Source of the DNA: JANXUC01 sp043749225
Lineage (GTDB): Bacteria > Acidobacteriota > Terriglobia > Terriglobales > Acidobacteriaceae
Direction of reading: 5' to 3'
Length of the DNA stretch: 18,424 nucleotides
NCBI GenBank assembly: GCA_043749225.1
Contig: JAYVEP010000291.1
Location: forward strand, 1 to 18,424
Shown here piece by piece: positions 8,597-15,322 of this stretch. The position numbers and the translations under genes were made by a program. Numbering within the stretch: the stretch's first letter is position 1; each line of letters starts with the position of its first letter. A model generated the notes under the pieces. The model did not search any database. It was given only the letters and a program-made list of their open reading frames with translations, and was not told the DNA's origin.

Positions 8597-8769
8597 TGTC
8601 ATTCCGAGCCTCAGCGAGGAATCCCCAGCAACTTCAGTCGTATTCACCGTCGCAAGGAATTCTCACCGTGCAGCGTGCACACTAGGGGCTGGTGTGCGGT
8701 GAAAATGCCTCTCGGCGGCATCGGCATCATCAGCAGTTAGGGATACTTCGCTGCCGCTCAGAATGACAG
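8597..8769. repeat. Interspersed palindromic element with GTCATTCCGAG-type ends (copy 1)
   Basis: The left arm, TGTCATTCCGAGCCTCAGCG at 8597 onward (continuing to about 8626), pairs with a right arm that ends CTCAGAATGACA at 8769 and begins at about 8740 (GGGATACTTCGCTG). About 110 bases with shorter internal complementarity (TTCACCG and CGGTGAA) lie between. The same arm sequence recurs at 13175-13277, at 15184-15268, and as two half-copies at 16460 and 17508. This is a noncoding dispersed repeat, possibly a REP/MITE-like element. Confidence 0.7.
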
Positions 8770-8783
8770 ATCAAATCAGGTTT

Positions 8784-8857
8784 TGGCTGCCCCCCAGGGA
8801 TTCGAACCCCGATACCCTGCTCCAGAGGCAGATGTCCTACCGTTGAACGAGGGGGCA
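8784..8857 (-). tRNA. tRNA-Gln (anticodon CUG)
   Basis: The minus strand folds as a 74-nt tRNA including an encoded CCA (8786-8784). The acceptor stem TGCCCCC pairs with GGGGGCA, discriminator G. The T arm carries GGTTCGAATCC. The anticodon stem TCTGC/GCAGG encloses the loop CTCTGGA, giving anticodon CTG at positions 34-36 with U33 and G37. The U1-A72 pair fits tRNA-Gln. It is solitary, lying between two intergenic repeat elements. Confidence 0.95.
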
Positions 8858-8942
8858 GTGCTTTGCAGCGGCGCAGAGGCATCCGCCGCTTGGTTTGATT
8901 TTATGGGGAGTACTGCTTGCGGTCAACCCGGGAACCGTTGTC

Positions 8943-9205
8943 GTTGACTATGTGGCGCGGACACTCTTGTCCGCGAGACGCTGCCGATAAATGGTCTCAA
9001 GTCCGGAGATTAGGGTTTTGCTTGTGTAGGACGAACATTCCTGTTCGTCTGCCTCTGACTTTGGTTGTGATCCTGGCTGAAAAAAATCAAGGTCAAAAGC
9101 TGGCGAACAGGAATGTTCGCCCTACACGGGGCAGTTCAAAACCTTAAAATCAAAAACCCTAACGTCAAAAGCTGCGGACAGGAGTGTCCGCACCACATAG
9201 TCAAC
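8943..9205. repeat. 263-bp nested inverted-repeat element
   Basis: The outer arms are 8943-8974 (GTTGACTATGTGGCGCGGAC...) and 9174-9205, complementary at about 30 of 32 positions. Inside them, 9010-9050 (TTAGGGTTTTG ... GTGTAGGACGAACATTCC) pairs with 9103-9162 (GGAATGTTCGCCCTACAC ... CAAAAACCCTAA). Each arm also contains its own small palindrome: GCGGACA/TGTCCGC in the outer, CGAACA/TGTTCG in the inner. The two right-hand arms are diverged direct copies of one unit (GTCAAAAGCTG followed by CGGACAGGAGTGT or CGAACAGGAATGT). The element ends 10 bases past the stop codon of the kinase-like gene and could end its transcript. No ORF is convincing in it. Confidence 0.8.
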
Positions 9206-9214
9206 ACCAAAAGC

Positions 9215-10384
9215 TTATTCTGCCACGCTCGGCTCTGGCATTTCCGTCGGAGCCTCTGCTTCTGATTCCTGGCCCGCTGCCGCTGCGTCGGCTTCTTTTT
9301 TCTTCACCCGGACGTTGGTAATTTTCGTAAAGCCTTCTTCAAACGTTGGTGGACGCAGCTTGCTCGCCATGCGACGCATTACGTCTTCAGCGACCACTCT
9401 TTGGCGTTTTTGATTGCGCTCCAGACAAACTTCCAGTGGGACATCAAAAAATACGGCGTGAACTTCATAGCCGTAGTCGTGCGCCAGCTTGATCCAGCCC
9501 TGGCGTTCGTGCGGAGACAGGTTGGTGGCATCCACGTAGTTCATGGGACGCCGCGCGACCATTCGTGCGCGCAACAGCGACCGCAGATTCGAGAACACCA
9601 GATCTTGAAAGCGCTGCTCGTTGGGATCGTCGAAAAGCAGGCCGCGCAGCAGATCGCTGGAAAGTGGAGTGATGTTGTTGCGCTTAAACCACGAACTCTT
9701 TCCCGATCCGGGAAGTCCGATGGCCAGTACCGTCACGCCTTTGTACTTCTTGGGAGCGGAAGGATCTTGCGCAACCGCAGCTTGCGCTGCAGGACGCGGA
9801 GAGTCCGCCGACGGAGTCTGCTGTGCGTGGCCATGCTCGTGGCTGGGCTCGCGATCATGCTCGTGATCGAGGCCGTTGGTGGCTGGCGCGGCATTCCCAA
9901 TTTGGGAAACTTCGGAAGGTTTCGATCTGCCACGTCCCCGTCGGCTACGACGGCGACGTCCACGATTGGGGCCACTTGGGCGCCCTTCACCTGGTTCGGA
10001 CGCGTCAGAGGGGCTCCCAGCGTCAGCGCTGGCCATCTCAGGAGCGGCCTGCTGGGGCGCAACTCTTGCTGGTCTCGCTGCCGCTACTCGAGCGGGAGCC
10101 GCGCGCCGGGGGGCCGGCACTCCGGGCCCGTCCACTCGATTCCAACGATTGTCGTCATCAATGTCGTTGTGGCTGCTGGTTCTTGCAGGGGTGGCTTGGT
10201 TGCCGATTGGCGGAGCGGCTTCGCGTCCCACGGAAGTCCGTTGCGCGTCGTAGAGCTCGGGCTGCAGAGGAGCTTGTTTTGGTTGTTCGGACGGGAGCTG
10301 TTCGGCGTCACCGTCTTTCTTCTTTTTACGTCTCATAAGTCGGTCACGCATCCAGTTGCGCATAAATGTCAGTAACACAAGCAT
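9215..10384 (-). CDS. Polynucleotide-kinase-like P-loop protein with disordered Arg/Gly- and His-rich N-terminus
   Basis: The protein has 389 residues from ATG 10384 (GAAGG just upstream, short spacing). Other in-frame starts are GTG 10420 and ATGs at 10363, 10351 and 10336, so the N-terminus is uncertain. Residues 1 to about 210 are low-complexity: KKKK near the start, many A/P/R residues, a basic RGRRRRSRRGRGRS stretch and a His-rich DHEHDREPSHEHGH segment. The C-terminal part is an AAA_33/T4-Pnk-type kinase: Walker A GLPGSGKSSW (about 222-231), LSSDLLRGLLFDD, NYVDATNLSPHERQGW, VFFDVPLEVCLERNQKR and a lid-like RVVAEDVMRRM. The family phosphorylates nucleic acid 5' ends or small molecules; the actual substrate is unknown. 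The basic tract could bind RNA or DNA (inference). It is transcribed alone, divergent from gap. Confidence 0.85.
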   Translation of the reverse strand: MLVLLTFMRNWMRDRLMRRKKKKDGDAEQLPSEQPKQAPLQPELYDAQRTSVGREAAPPIGNQATPARTSSHNDIDDDNRWNRVDGPGVPAPRRAAPARVAAARPARVAPQQAAPEMASADAGSPSDASEPGEGRPSGPNRGRRRRSRRGRGRSKPSEVSQIGNAAPATNGLDHEHDREPSHEHGHAQQTPSADSPRPAAQAAVAQDPSAPKKYKGVTVLAIGLPGSGKSSWFKRNNITPLSSDLLRGLLFDDPNEQRFQDLVFSNLRSLLRARMVARRPMNYVDATNLSPHERQGWIKLAHDYGYEVHAVFFDVPLEVCLERNQKRQRVVAEDVMRRMASKLRPPTFEEGFTKITNVRVKKKEADAAAAGQESEAEAPTEMPEPSVAE

Positions 10385-10848
10385 ATACCTTCGGGCAATT
10401 ACGCGCACGCCCTGGAACACTTACAATAACCACGCACCCTCCCTGCGCGAACCCAAACGATGAGTCACGCCCTGAAAAAGTTCTCAGCATTCCCCCGGAG
10501 CCGGAGCACCCAGCGCGCATTCGGCTGGCGACGCAGGATCGGCCTTACGAAGCGGCGCCCGGCCTGCTTCGGTTCGCCAGCAATGGCGGCAAAATTTGTG
10601 TGATGGTGCGCGGCGATTCCGACCGCTTCCGGCAAATACGCAATCAGCATCGAGTTCGCCTGCAGCTCACACACTCATGGGCCGCGTGACCGGAGCCGAA
10701 TCTTTAAGACAGGCGTCAGATTCGTTGAAACCGAAAGGTGATTCCACGCATTGCTGCCCTGCCCTCGCCCCTGCTAACATCTTCAGTTCGCCTGCATTTG
10801 CATTCGTTTCACCTACGTAGCTGTCACATAACTGGAGGAGTTCCATCA
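10385..10848. other. Gap without a convincing gene upstream of gap
   Basis: About 460 bases separate the kinase-like gene (minus) from gap (plus). Short ORFs exist on both strands (for example minus 10674-10465, 69 residues, GTG start), but none shows a recognisable motif or a clear ribosome site. An inverted repeat, CGAATCT (10697-10703) and AGATTCG (10718-10724), lies in front of gap. TTGCTG at about 10751 with TAACAT about 18 bases further on is a weak promoter candidate for gap. Both promoters are expected here. Confidence 0.5.
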
Positions 10849-11859
10849 ATGGCTATTAAAGTTGGTATCAACGGATTTGGACGCATTGGACGCAATGTCC
10901 TGCGCGCCTCGCTCAACGACCCGAACATCGACATCGTCGCCGTCAACGATTTGACGGACACGAAAACCCTGGCCCACCTGCTCAAGTACGACTCGGTCCT
11001 GGGCAACCTGAGCCACACCGTCACGCATGGCGAAGGCTTTATTCAGGTGGAAGGCAAAAAGATTAAGGCCTTCAAGGAGAGAGACCCCGGAGCGCTCGAT
11101 TGGGCAGGCTCGGGCGTGCAGGTTGTGGTGGAATCGACCGGGCACTTCACGGATGCGGAAGGCGCCAAGAAACATCTCCGCGGGACGGTGAAGAAGGTCA
11201 TTATTTCCGCTCCGGCGAAGGGCGAGGACATCACCGTAGTGCTGGGCGTAAATCACCAGAACTACGATGCCGCCAAGCACAACATTATTTCGAACGCATC
11301 TTGTACCACGAATTGTCTGGCTCCGATTGCCAAGGTCATCAATGACGAATTCAAAATCGTCAGCGGAACCATGACAACCATCCACTCCTATACCAACGAC
11401 CAGGTCATTCTGGACTTTCCGCATAAGGATTTGCGTCGCGCTCGCGCGGCAGCGCTATCCATGATCCCGACCACCACGGGAGCCGCGAAGGCCGTAAGTC
11501 TAGTCATTTCAGAGCTGAAGGGCAAGCTGGATGGCTTCTCGATGCGGGTGCCTACGCCGAACGTTTCGGTGGTCGATCTGGTCGTCTTCGTGGAGAAGAA
11601 AACCACCGTTGAAGAGATCAATGAAGCGTTGAAGAAGGCTTCCGAAGAAGGGCCTCTGAAAGGCTACCTGGGCTATGAAACCAACGAACTGGTTTCCAGC
11701 GACTTCAAGGGTAATCCGCTGTCGTCCATCGTCGATGCGCCGATGACGCGCGTTGTGGCTGGAAACTGCGTGAAAGTGATCTCGTGGTACGACAACGAAT
11801 GGGGTTATTCGTGCCGTGTGCGGGATTTGATCAACTACATTGGGATCAAAGGGCTGTAA
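10849..11859 (+). CDS. gap: Glyceraldehyde-3-phosphate dehydrogenase (type I, NAD-type)
   Basis: The protein has 336 residues. The ATG at 10849 is fixed by GGAGGAG at 10834-10840 and by the family N-terminus MAIKVGINGFGRIGRN; an upstream in-frame ATG at 10738 only adds non-homologous residues. The Rossmann glycine motif GFGRIG is present, and the acidic residue after VN (VNDLTD) favours NAD over NADP. The active-site motif is SNASCTTNC with catalytic C152. Substrate-binding segments SYTNDQ, RRARAAALSMIPTTTGAAKA and WYDNEWGYS are intact. It oxidises and phosphorylates glyceraldehyde-3-phosphate to 1,3-bisphosphoglycerate in the cytosol, and is also used in the reverse direction in gluconeogenesis. 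It is first of the gap-pgk-tpiA run. A weak TTGCTG/TAACAT promoter candidate lies about 80-100 bases upstream. Confidence 0.98.
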   Translation: MAIKVGINGFGRIGRNVLRASLNDPNIDIVAVNDLTDTKTLAHLLKYDSVLGNLSHTVTHGEGFIQVEGKKIKAFKERDPGALDWAGSGVQVVVESTGHFTDAEGAKKHLRGTVKKVIISAPAKGEDITVVLGVNHQNYDAAKHNIISNASCTTNCLAPIAKVINDEFKIVSGTMTTIHSYTNDQVILDFPHKDLRRARAAALSMIPTTTGAAKAVSLVISELKGKLDGFSMRVPTPNVSVVDLVVFVEKKTTVEEINEALKKASEEGPLKGYLGYETNELVSSDFKGNPLSSIVDAPMTRVVAGNCVKVISWYDNEWGYSCRVRDLINYIGIKGL

Positions 11860-11888
11860 GCTCCTGAAAGCATAGGATTTATTGAGCT

Positions 11889-11907
11889 GGAACCGGTAAA
11901 CGGTTCC
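11889..11907 (+). promoter_or_regulatory. Hairpin between gap and pgk
   Basis: GGAACCG-GTAAA-CGGTTCC forms a perfect 7-bp stem with a 5-base loop. No T-run follows, so it is not a standard intrinsic terminator. It may be an mRNA processing or stability element that sets gap and pgk levels apart (inference). Confidence 0.45.
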
Positions 11908-11946
11908 CGCCAGTCCGATACCTGCAACCGGAGAAACTGGCTCACC

Positions 11947-13158
11947 ATGTCGAAGCTTTCGATTCGCGACCTTCCTTTAGCCGACCGCCGCATTTTTATG
12001 CGTGTGGACTTCAACGTTCCCATTGAAGATGGTCGCGTCACGGATGACACGCGCATCCGCGAAACGTTGCCTACGATTGAATATGCTTTGCGTCACGGCG
12101 CCAAGTTGATTCTGGCGGCGCATCTGGGACGTCCGAAGGGCAAAGTCAATCCCAAGTACAGCTTGAAGCCCGTCGCCGAACGGCTACGCATACTGCTCGA
12201 CAAGCAAATGGAGGGTACCCAGAACGTAGGCTACTGTCCCGATTGCGTAGGCGAGCAGGCGGAAGAAATGGCGCGGAATCTGGAACGCGGCCAGGCACTG
12301 CTGCTGGAAAATCTGCGGTTCCATCCTGAAGAAGAAGCGAACGACGAAGGGTTTTCGAAGCAATTGGCAGGGCTCGCCGAATTTTACGTGAACGATGCCT
12401 TTGGGACGGCGCATCGGGCACATGCCTCGACGGTTGGCATCACGAAGTTCGTGAAGAAATCCGCTGCCGGATTGCTGATGGAAAAAGAACTGGAATACAT
12501 GGGCAAGGCCATGCAGAATCCGGCGCGACCGTTTGTGGCGATTCTGGGCGGAGCGAAAGTCAGCGACAAAATTGGCGTGATTCAAAACCTGCTCCCCAAA
12601 GTGAACGCCCTGATCATTGGCGGCGGCATGGCTTATACGTTTTTGAAGGCGCAGGGCCAGTCGATCGGGAAATCACTGGTGGAGGAAGACAAGCTCGAGC
12701 TGGCGAAGCAGCTTCTGGAGCAGGCTAAGACGAACAAAGTGAAGTTCTTGTTGCCGGTGGATCACGTTGTGGCCGACCGCTTTGAAGCCACTGCGAAACC
12801 GCAGCCTGTTGGCGTGGGACAAGCGATTCCAGCGGAGATGATGGCGCTGGACATTGGTCCGAAGACGATTGAACGATTTTCCGAGGAAATTTCTTTGGCG
12901 CAAACAATTGTCTGGAACGGTCCCATAGGCGTTTTCGAAATGGCGGCCTTCGCGAACGGCACGATGAAGATTGCGGAAGCGGTGGCGGAAAACATTGGGG
13001 CGGTTTCGATTGCGGGTGGCGGCGATACGGTGGCGGCGGTACACAAGGCTGGCGTGGCGGACAAGATCACTCACATTTCCACGGGCGGCGGCGCTTCGCT
13101 GGAGTTTTTGGAAGGCAAGAAGCTGCCGGGCGTGGAGGCGCTGACGGAAAAGGCTTAG
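11947..13158 (+). CDS. pgk: Phosphoglycerate kinase
   Basis: The protein has 403 residues, the usual length for bacterial PGK. The N-lobe substrate motifs are RVDFNVPIEDGRVTDDTRI, AAHLGRPKG and the ENLRFHPEEEAND region, with NDAFGTAHRAHAS. The C-lobe nucleotide site includes ILGGAKVSDKI, IIGGGMAYTF, VWNGPIGVFE and the loop GGGDTVAAV with STGGGASLEFLEG. The enzyme transfers phosphate from 1,3-bisphosphoglycerate to ADP. CGGAGA lies about 12 bases before the ATG, a slightly long spacing, but no other start fits the family. It lies 87 bases after gap and is probably co-transcribed with it. Confidence 0.98.
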   Translation: MSKLSIRDLPLADRRIFMRVDFNVPIEDGRVTDDTRIRETLPTIEYALRHGAKLILAAHLGRPKGKVNPKYSLKPVAERLRILLDKQMEGTQNVGYCPDCVGEQAEEMARNLERGQALLLENLRFHPEEEANDEGFSKQLAGLAEFYVNDAFGTAHRAHASTVGITKFVKKSAAGLLMEKELEYMGKAMQNPARPFVAILGGAKVSDKIGVIQNLLPKVNALIIGGGMAYTFLKAQGQSIGKSLVEEDKLELAKQLLEQAKTNKVKFLLPVDHVVADRFEATAKPQPVGVGQAIPAEMMALDIGPKTIERFSEEISLAQTIVWNGPIGVFEMAAFANGTMKIAEAVAENIGAVSIAGGGDTVAAVHKAGVADKITHISTGGGASLEFLEGKKLPGVEALTEKA

Positions 13159-13174
13159 GCTGTTCCATGAACGA

Positions 13175-13277
13175 AATTCGTCATCCCGAAGGGCCTCAGC
13201 CCTGAGGAATCTGCTGTTTGCGGACGTGGCGACGAACAGCAGATTCCTCACGATAAAAGCGTTCGGAATGACAAATT
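13175..13277. repeat. Interspersed palindromic element (copy 2) between pgk and tpiA
   Basis: The outer arms are AATTCGTCATCCCGAA (13175-13190) and TTCGGAATGACAAATT (13262-13277), complementary at 14 of 16 positions. The inner arms are a perfect 16-bp inverted repeat, TGAGGAATCTGCTGTT (13203-13218) and its complement (13235-13250), around a 16-base loop. It belongs to the same group as 8597-8769 and 15184-15268. It would fold strongly in the pgk-tpiA transcript and may act as an attenuator or stabiliser; no T-run follows. Confidence 0.75.
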
Positions 13278-13323
13278 GCGTTTTTGAACAGATTTTTGAA
13301 ACAAGTTCTAAGAAAAGGATTCC

Positions 13324-14073
13324 ATGCGTAAGAAGCTGCTGGCCGCCAACTGGAAGATGTACAAGACTCCCGACGATTGCCGCGCTTTTGTGCGCGACTT
13401 TCTCCCGCTCATCGCCAATGCCGGTCGCGATGAAATTGTTCTCTGCCCTCCCTACGTGGATTTGCAGGCCACGCTGGAGGCCGTGAAGGGTTCCGGCCTT
13501 TCCGTGGGCGCGCAGAACTCGCATTGGGAAAAGGAAGGCGCGTTTACGGGAGAAATTTCCCCGGGCATGCTGTTGGCGCTGGGAGTTACGCATGTGATCA
13601 TCGGCCACTCCGAACGGCGCCAGTATTTTGCGGAGACCGACGACACGGTGAACCGCAAGCTGGAAGTCGCGCTGGAGGCGGGACTCACGCCGATTGTGTG
13701 CGTGGGCGAAGTGCTGGAAGAACGCGAGGCGGGGCTGACGGACGATGTTCTGCGCCGACAGTGTACGCGAGCGTTCAGCGGAATTTCCGCGAAGAAGGCC
13801 AGCAAGCTGGTAGTGGCTTATGAACCTGTGTGGGCCATCGGGACGGGCAAGACTGCGACGCCGCAGATAGCAGCCAGCGCGCACCTCGTCATTCGCGAGG
13901 AAGCCGTGGAGGCCTTCGGCGCGGAGTTCGCCGACAAGTTGCGTATTCTTTACGGCGGGTCGGTAAAGCCGGACAATGTGAAGTCGTTGATGGCGGAACC
14001 GGAAATTGATGGTGGTTTGGTGGGTGGCGCGAGTCTCGATCCAAAATCGTGGTCGGCGATTGTGAATTATTGA
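13324..14073 (+). CDS. tpiA: Triosephosphate isomerase
   Basis: The protein has 249 residues, normal for TIM. All catalytic residues are present: K11 (AANWKM), H95 (IIGHSERR) and E167 (AYEPVWAIGTG). The phosphate-binding loop YGGSVKPDN and the C-terminal GGLVGGASLD are intact. It interconverts dihydroxyacetone phosphate and glyceraldehyde-3-phosphate in the cytosol. AAGGA precedes the ATG closely. It lies 165 bases after pgk, separated by a palindromic element, so it could be co-transcribed or partly uncoupled. The secG gene that often follows tpiA is absent here. Confidence 0.98.
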   Translation: MRKKLLAANWKMYKTPDDCRAFVRDFLPLIANAGRDEIVLCPPYVDLQATLEAVKGSGLSVGAQNSHWEKEGAFTGEISPGMLLALGVTHVIIGHSERRQYFAETDDTVNRKLEVALEAGLTPIVCVGEVLEEREAGLTDDVLRRQCTRAFSGISAKKASKLVVAYEPVWAIGTGKTATPQIAASAHLVIREEAVEAFGAEFADKLRILYGGSVKPDNVKSLMAEPEIDGGLVGGASLDPKSWSAIVNY

Positions 14074-14155
14074 CAGATGGAGCGACGCGCGTCTCGCCGG
14101 TCCGTGCATCCGTGCAACGGAGTTGTTCCACGGAGTTTGTCTCATGGAAGCTCTC

Positions 14156-14296
14156 GGGAAGGGCATGGCTTTAGCCGTGCCGTTAGAGTCACTATGACAT
14201 AGGCTTTAAGCCGCTGAGGGCACAGTTGACGCTCCCCTCAGTGGCTAAAGCCCGCTCGCTTTGCTGTTGATGGCACGACTGAAGTCGTGCCCTTCC
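14156..14296. repeat. Nested inverted-repeat element of a second sequence type
   Basis: The outer arms are GGGAAGGGCATGGCTTTAGC... (14156-14181) and 14270-14296 (ending GTCGTGCCCTTCCC), complementary at most positions. The inner arms are AGGCTTTAAGCCGCTGAGGG (14201-14220) and CCCCTCAGTGGCTAAAGCCC (14234-14253). Each arm holds its own small palindrome (GGCTTTAGCC or CACGACT/AGTCGTG). The layout is the same as the 8943-9205 element but the sequence differs. It lies between tpiA and the enoyl-CoA hydratase gene in a stretch without other genes. Confidence 0.75.
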
Positions 14297-14298
14297 CT

Positions 14299-14336
14299 CA
14301 GATCATTTGTCGGGTTGCTGCAGATCATTTGTCGGG
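14299..14336. repeat. Two direct copies of CAGATCATTTGTCGGG, 22-bp period
   Basis: The 16-base sequence at 14299-14314 is repeated exactly at 14321-14336. The pair starts two bases past the nested palindrome and ends 48 bases before the hydratase start codon. It could be a two-site operator, or a small tandem duplication left by the repeat element. Function unknown. Confidence 0.6.
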
Positions 14337-14384
14337 GAGTCAAAGACTTCTTTGTACCAGCAACATGCCACATTTGGAAAACAT

Positions 14385-15167
14385 ATGACCTACGAAAACA
14401 TTTTGTTCGAGAAGAAGAACGCCATCGGTTACGTTACCGTGAACCGGCCGAAGGCGTTGAATGCGCTGAACCTGGCAACCATAGAAGAGCTGCGCGCTGC
14501 CTTCACCGAGATTCGCGACGATGCGGGCTTGCGAGCTGCGATCCTGACGGGTGCGGGCGAGAAGGCTTTTGTGGCTGGCGCCGACATCAACGAACTGGCG
14601 CAGCAGGATGCCGTGCAGGGGAAAGCGTTTGCGCACCGCGGGCAGTCCGTTTTTGATCTGATTGAGAATCTTGGCAAGCCCGTAATTGCGTGCATTAACG
14701 GCTTTGCCCTCGGCGGCGGCTGCGAGCTTGCGCTGGCCTGCACGATGCGTCTGGCGAGTGAAAATGCGAAGCTCGGCCAGCCGGAAGTTAAGCTCGGGAT
14801 CATTCCGGGATACGGGGGCTCGCAGCGTTTGCCGCGTTTGGTCGGCAAAGGGATTGCGATGCAACTCATCCTTTCAGGCGAGATGATCCCGGCGCAGGAA
14901 GCATTGCGGGTTGGCTTGGTCAACGAAGTTACCGCTCCCGCCGACTTGATTCCGCGCGCCGAGGCCATTGCGCAGAAAATCATTGCCAACGCACCACTGG
15001 CAATTCAGTACGCCATGGAAGCGGTGAATAAGGGCATGGAAATGACGCTGGCGGAAGGCCTGTTCCTGGAAGCTGCGCTGTTTGGCGTTTGCTGCTCGAC
15101 GGAAGACAAGAAGGAAGGCACGACCGCGTTTCTGGAGAAGCGGGTGGCGCAGTTTAAGGGCAAGTAG
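14385..15167 (+). CDS. Enoyl-CoA hydratase / crotonase (short-chain type)
   Basis: The protein has 260 residues from ATG 14385; an in-frame ATG at 14307 adds only non-homologous residues. A weak GGAAA precedes the start. The crotonase fold is clear: GYVTVNRPKALNALN, the oxyanion-hole segment AGADINEL (about 65-72), and the second one ALGGGCELALAC. Both hydratase glutamates are present at the classical 20-residue spacing: E114 in GGGCEL and E134 in GQPEVKLGIIPG, followed by YGGSQRLPRLVG. The C-terminal helix FLEKRVAQFKGK is complete. It hydrates trans-2-enoyl-CoA to 3-hydroxyacyl-CoA in fatty-acid or butyrate metabolism. It most resembles the 3-hydroxybutyryl-CoA dehydratase type, but chain length cannot be read from sequence. 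No other beta-oxidation gene is adjacent. Confidence 0.93.
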   Translation: MTYENILFEKKNAIGYVTVNRPKALNALNLATIEELRAAFTEIRDDAGLRAAILTGAGEKAFVAGADINELAQQDAVQGKAFAHRGQSVFDLIENLGKPVIACINGFALGGGCELALACTMRLASENAKLGQPEVKLGIIPGYGGSQRLPRLVGKGIAMQLILSGEMIPAQEALRVGLVNEVTAPADLIPRAEAIAQKIIANAPLAIQYAMEAVNKGMEMTLAEGLFLEAALFGVCCSTEDKKEGTTAFLEKRVAQFKGK

Positions 15168-15183
15168 CGCCTGCTGGAAAGAT

Positions 15184-15287
15184 TTGTCATTCCGAGCGCA
15201 GCGAGGAACCCCTTTCGTGGCGAGAGTGTTGGAGGGACAGGGATGCTTCGCTACGCTCAGCATGACAATCGTATAAGCATGACAATC
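15184..15287. repeat. Interspersed palindromic element (copy 3) plus extra half-site
   Basis: The left arm, TTGTCATTCCGAGCGCAGCG at 15184 onward, is complementary to the right arm 15240-15268 (GGGATGCTTCGC ... AGCATGACAA). The 12-mer AGCATGACAATC at 15259-15270 is repeated at 15276-15287, giving a third, partial end. It lies between the hydratase and Rieske genes and belongs to the same group as 8597-8769. Confidence 0.75.
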
Positions 15288-15322
15288 ATAGAGTAGAGTT
15301 CGCGGTGCGAGGCTAAATCGAC

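Noticed and set aside
8943..9205. CRISPR array or riboswitch in the intergenic repeat region
   Set aside because: There are no regularly spaced identical repeats with unique spacers; the pattern is nested inverted arms. No known riboswitch core was recognised.
10465..10674. Minus-strand 69-residue ORF in front of the kinase-like gene
   Set aside because: Codon use is plausible, but it has a GTG start, no clear ribosome site and no recognisable motif; undecided rather than supported.
12673..14166. A 497-residue minus-strand ORF across pgk and tpiA
   Set aside because: It is fully antisense to two genes with intact catalytic motifs, and its composition is the mirror of their codon bias.
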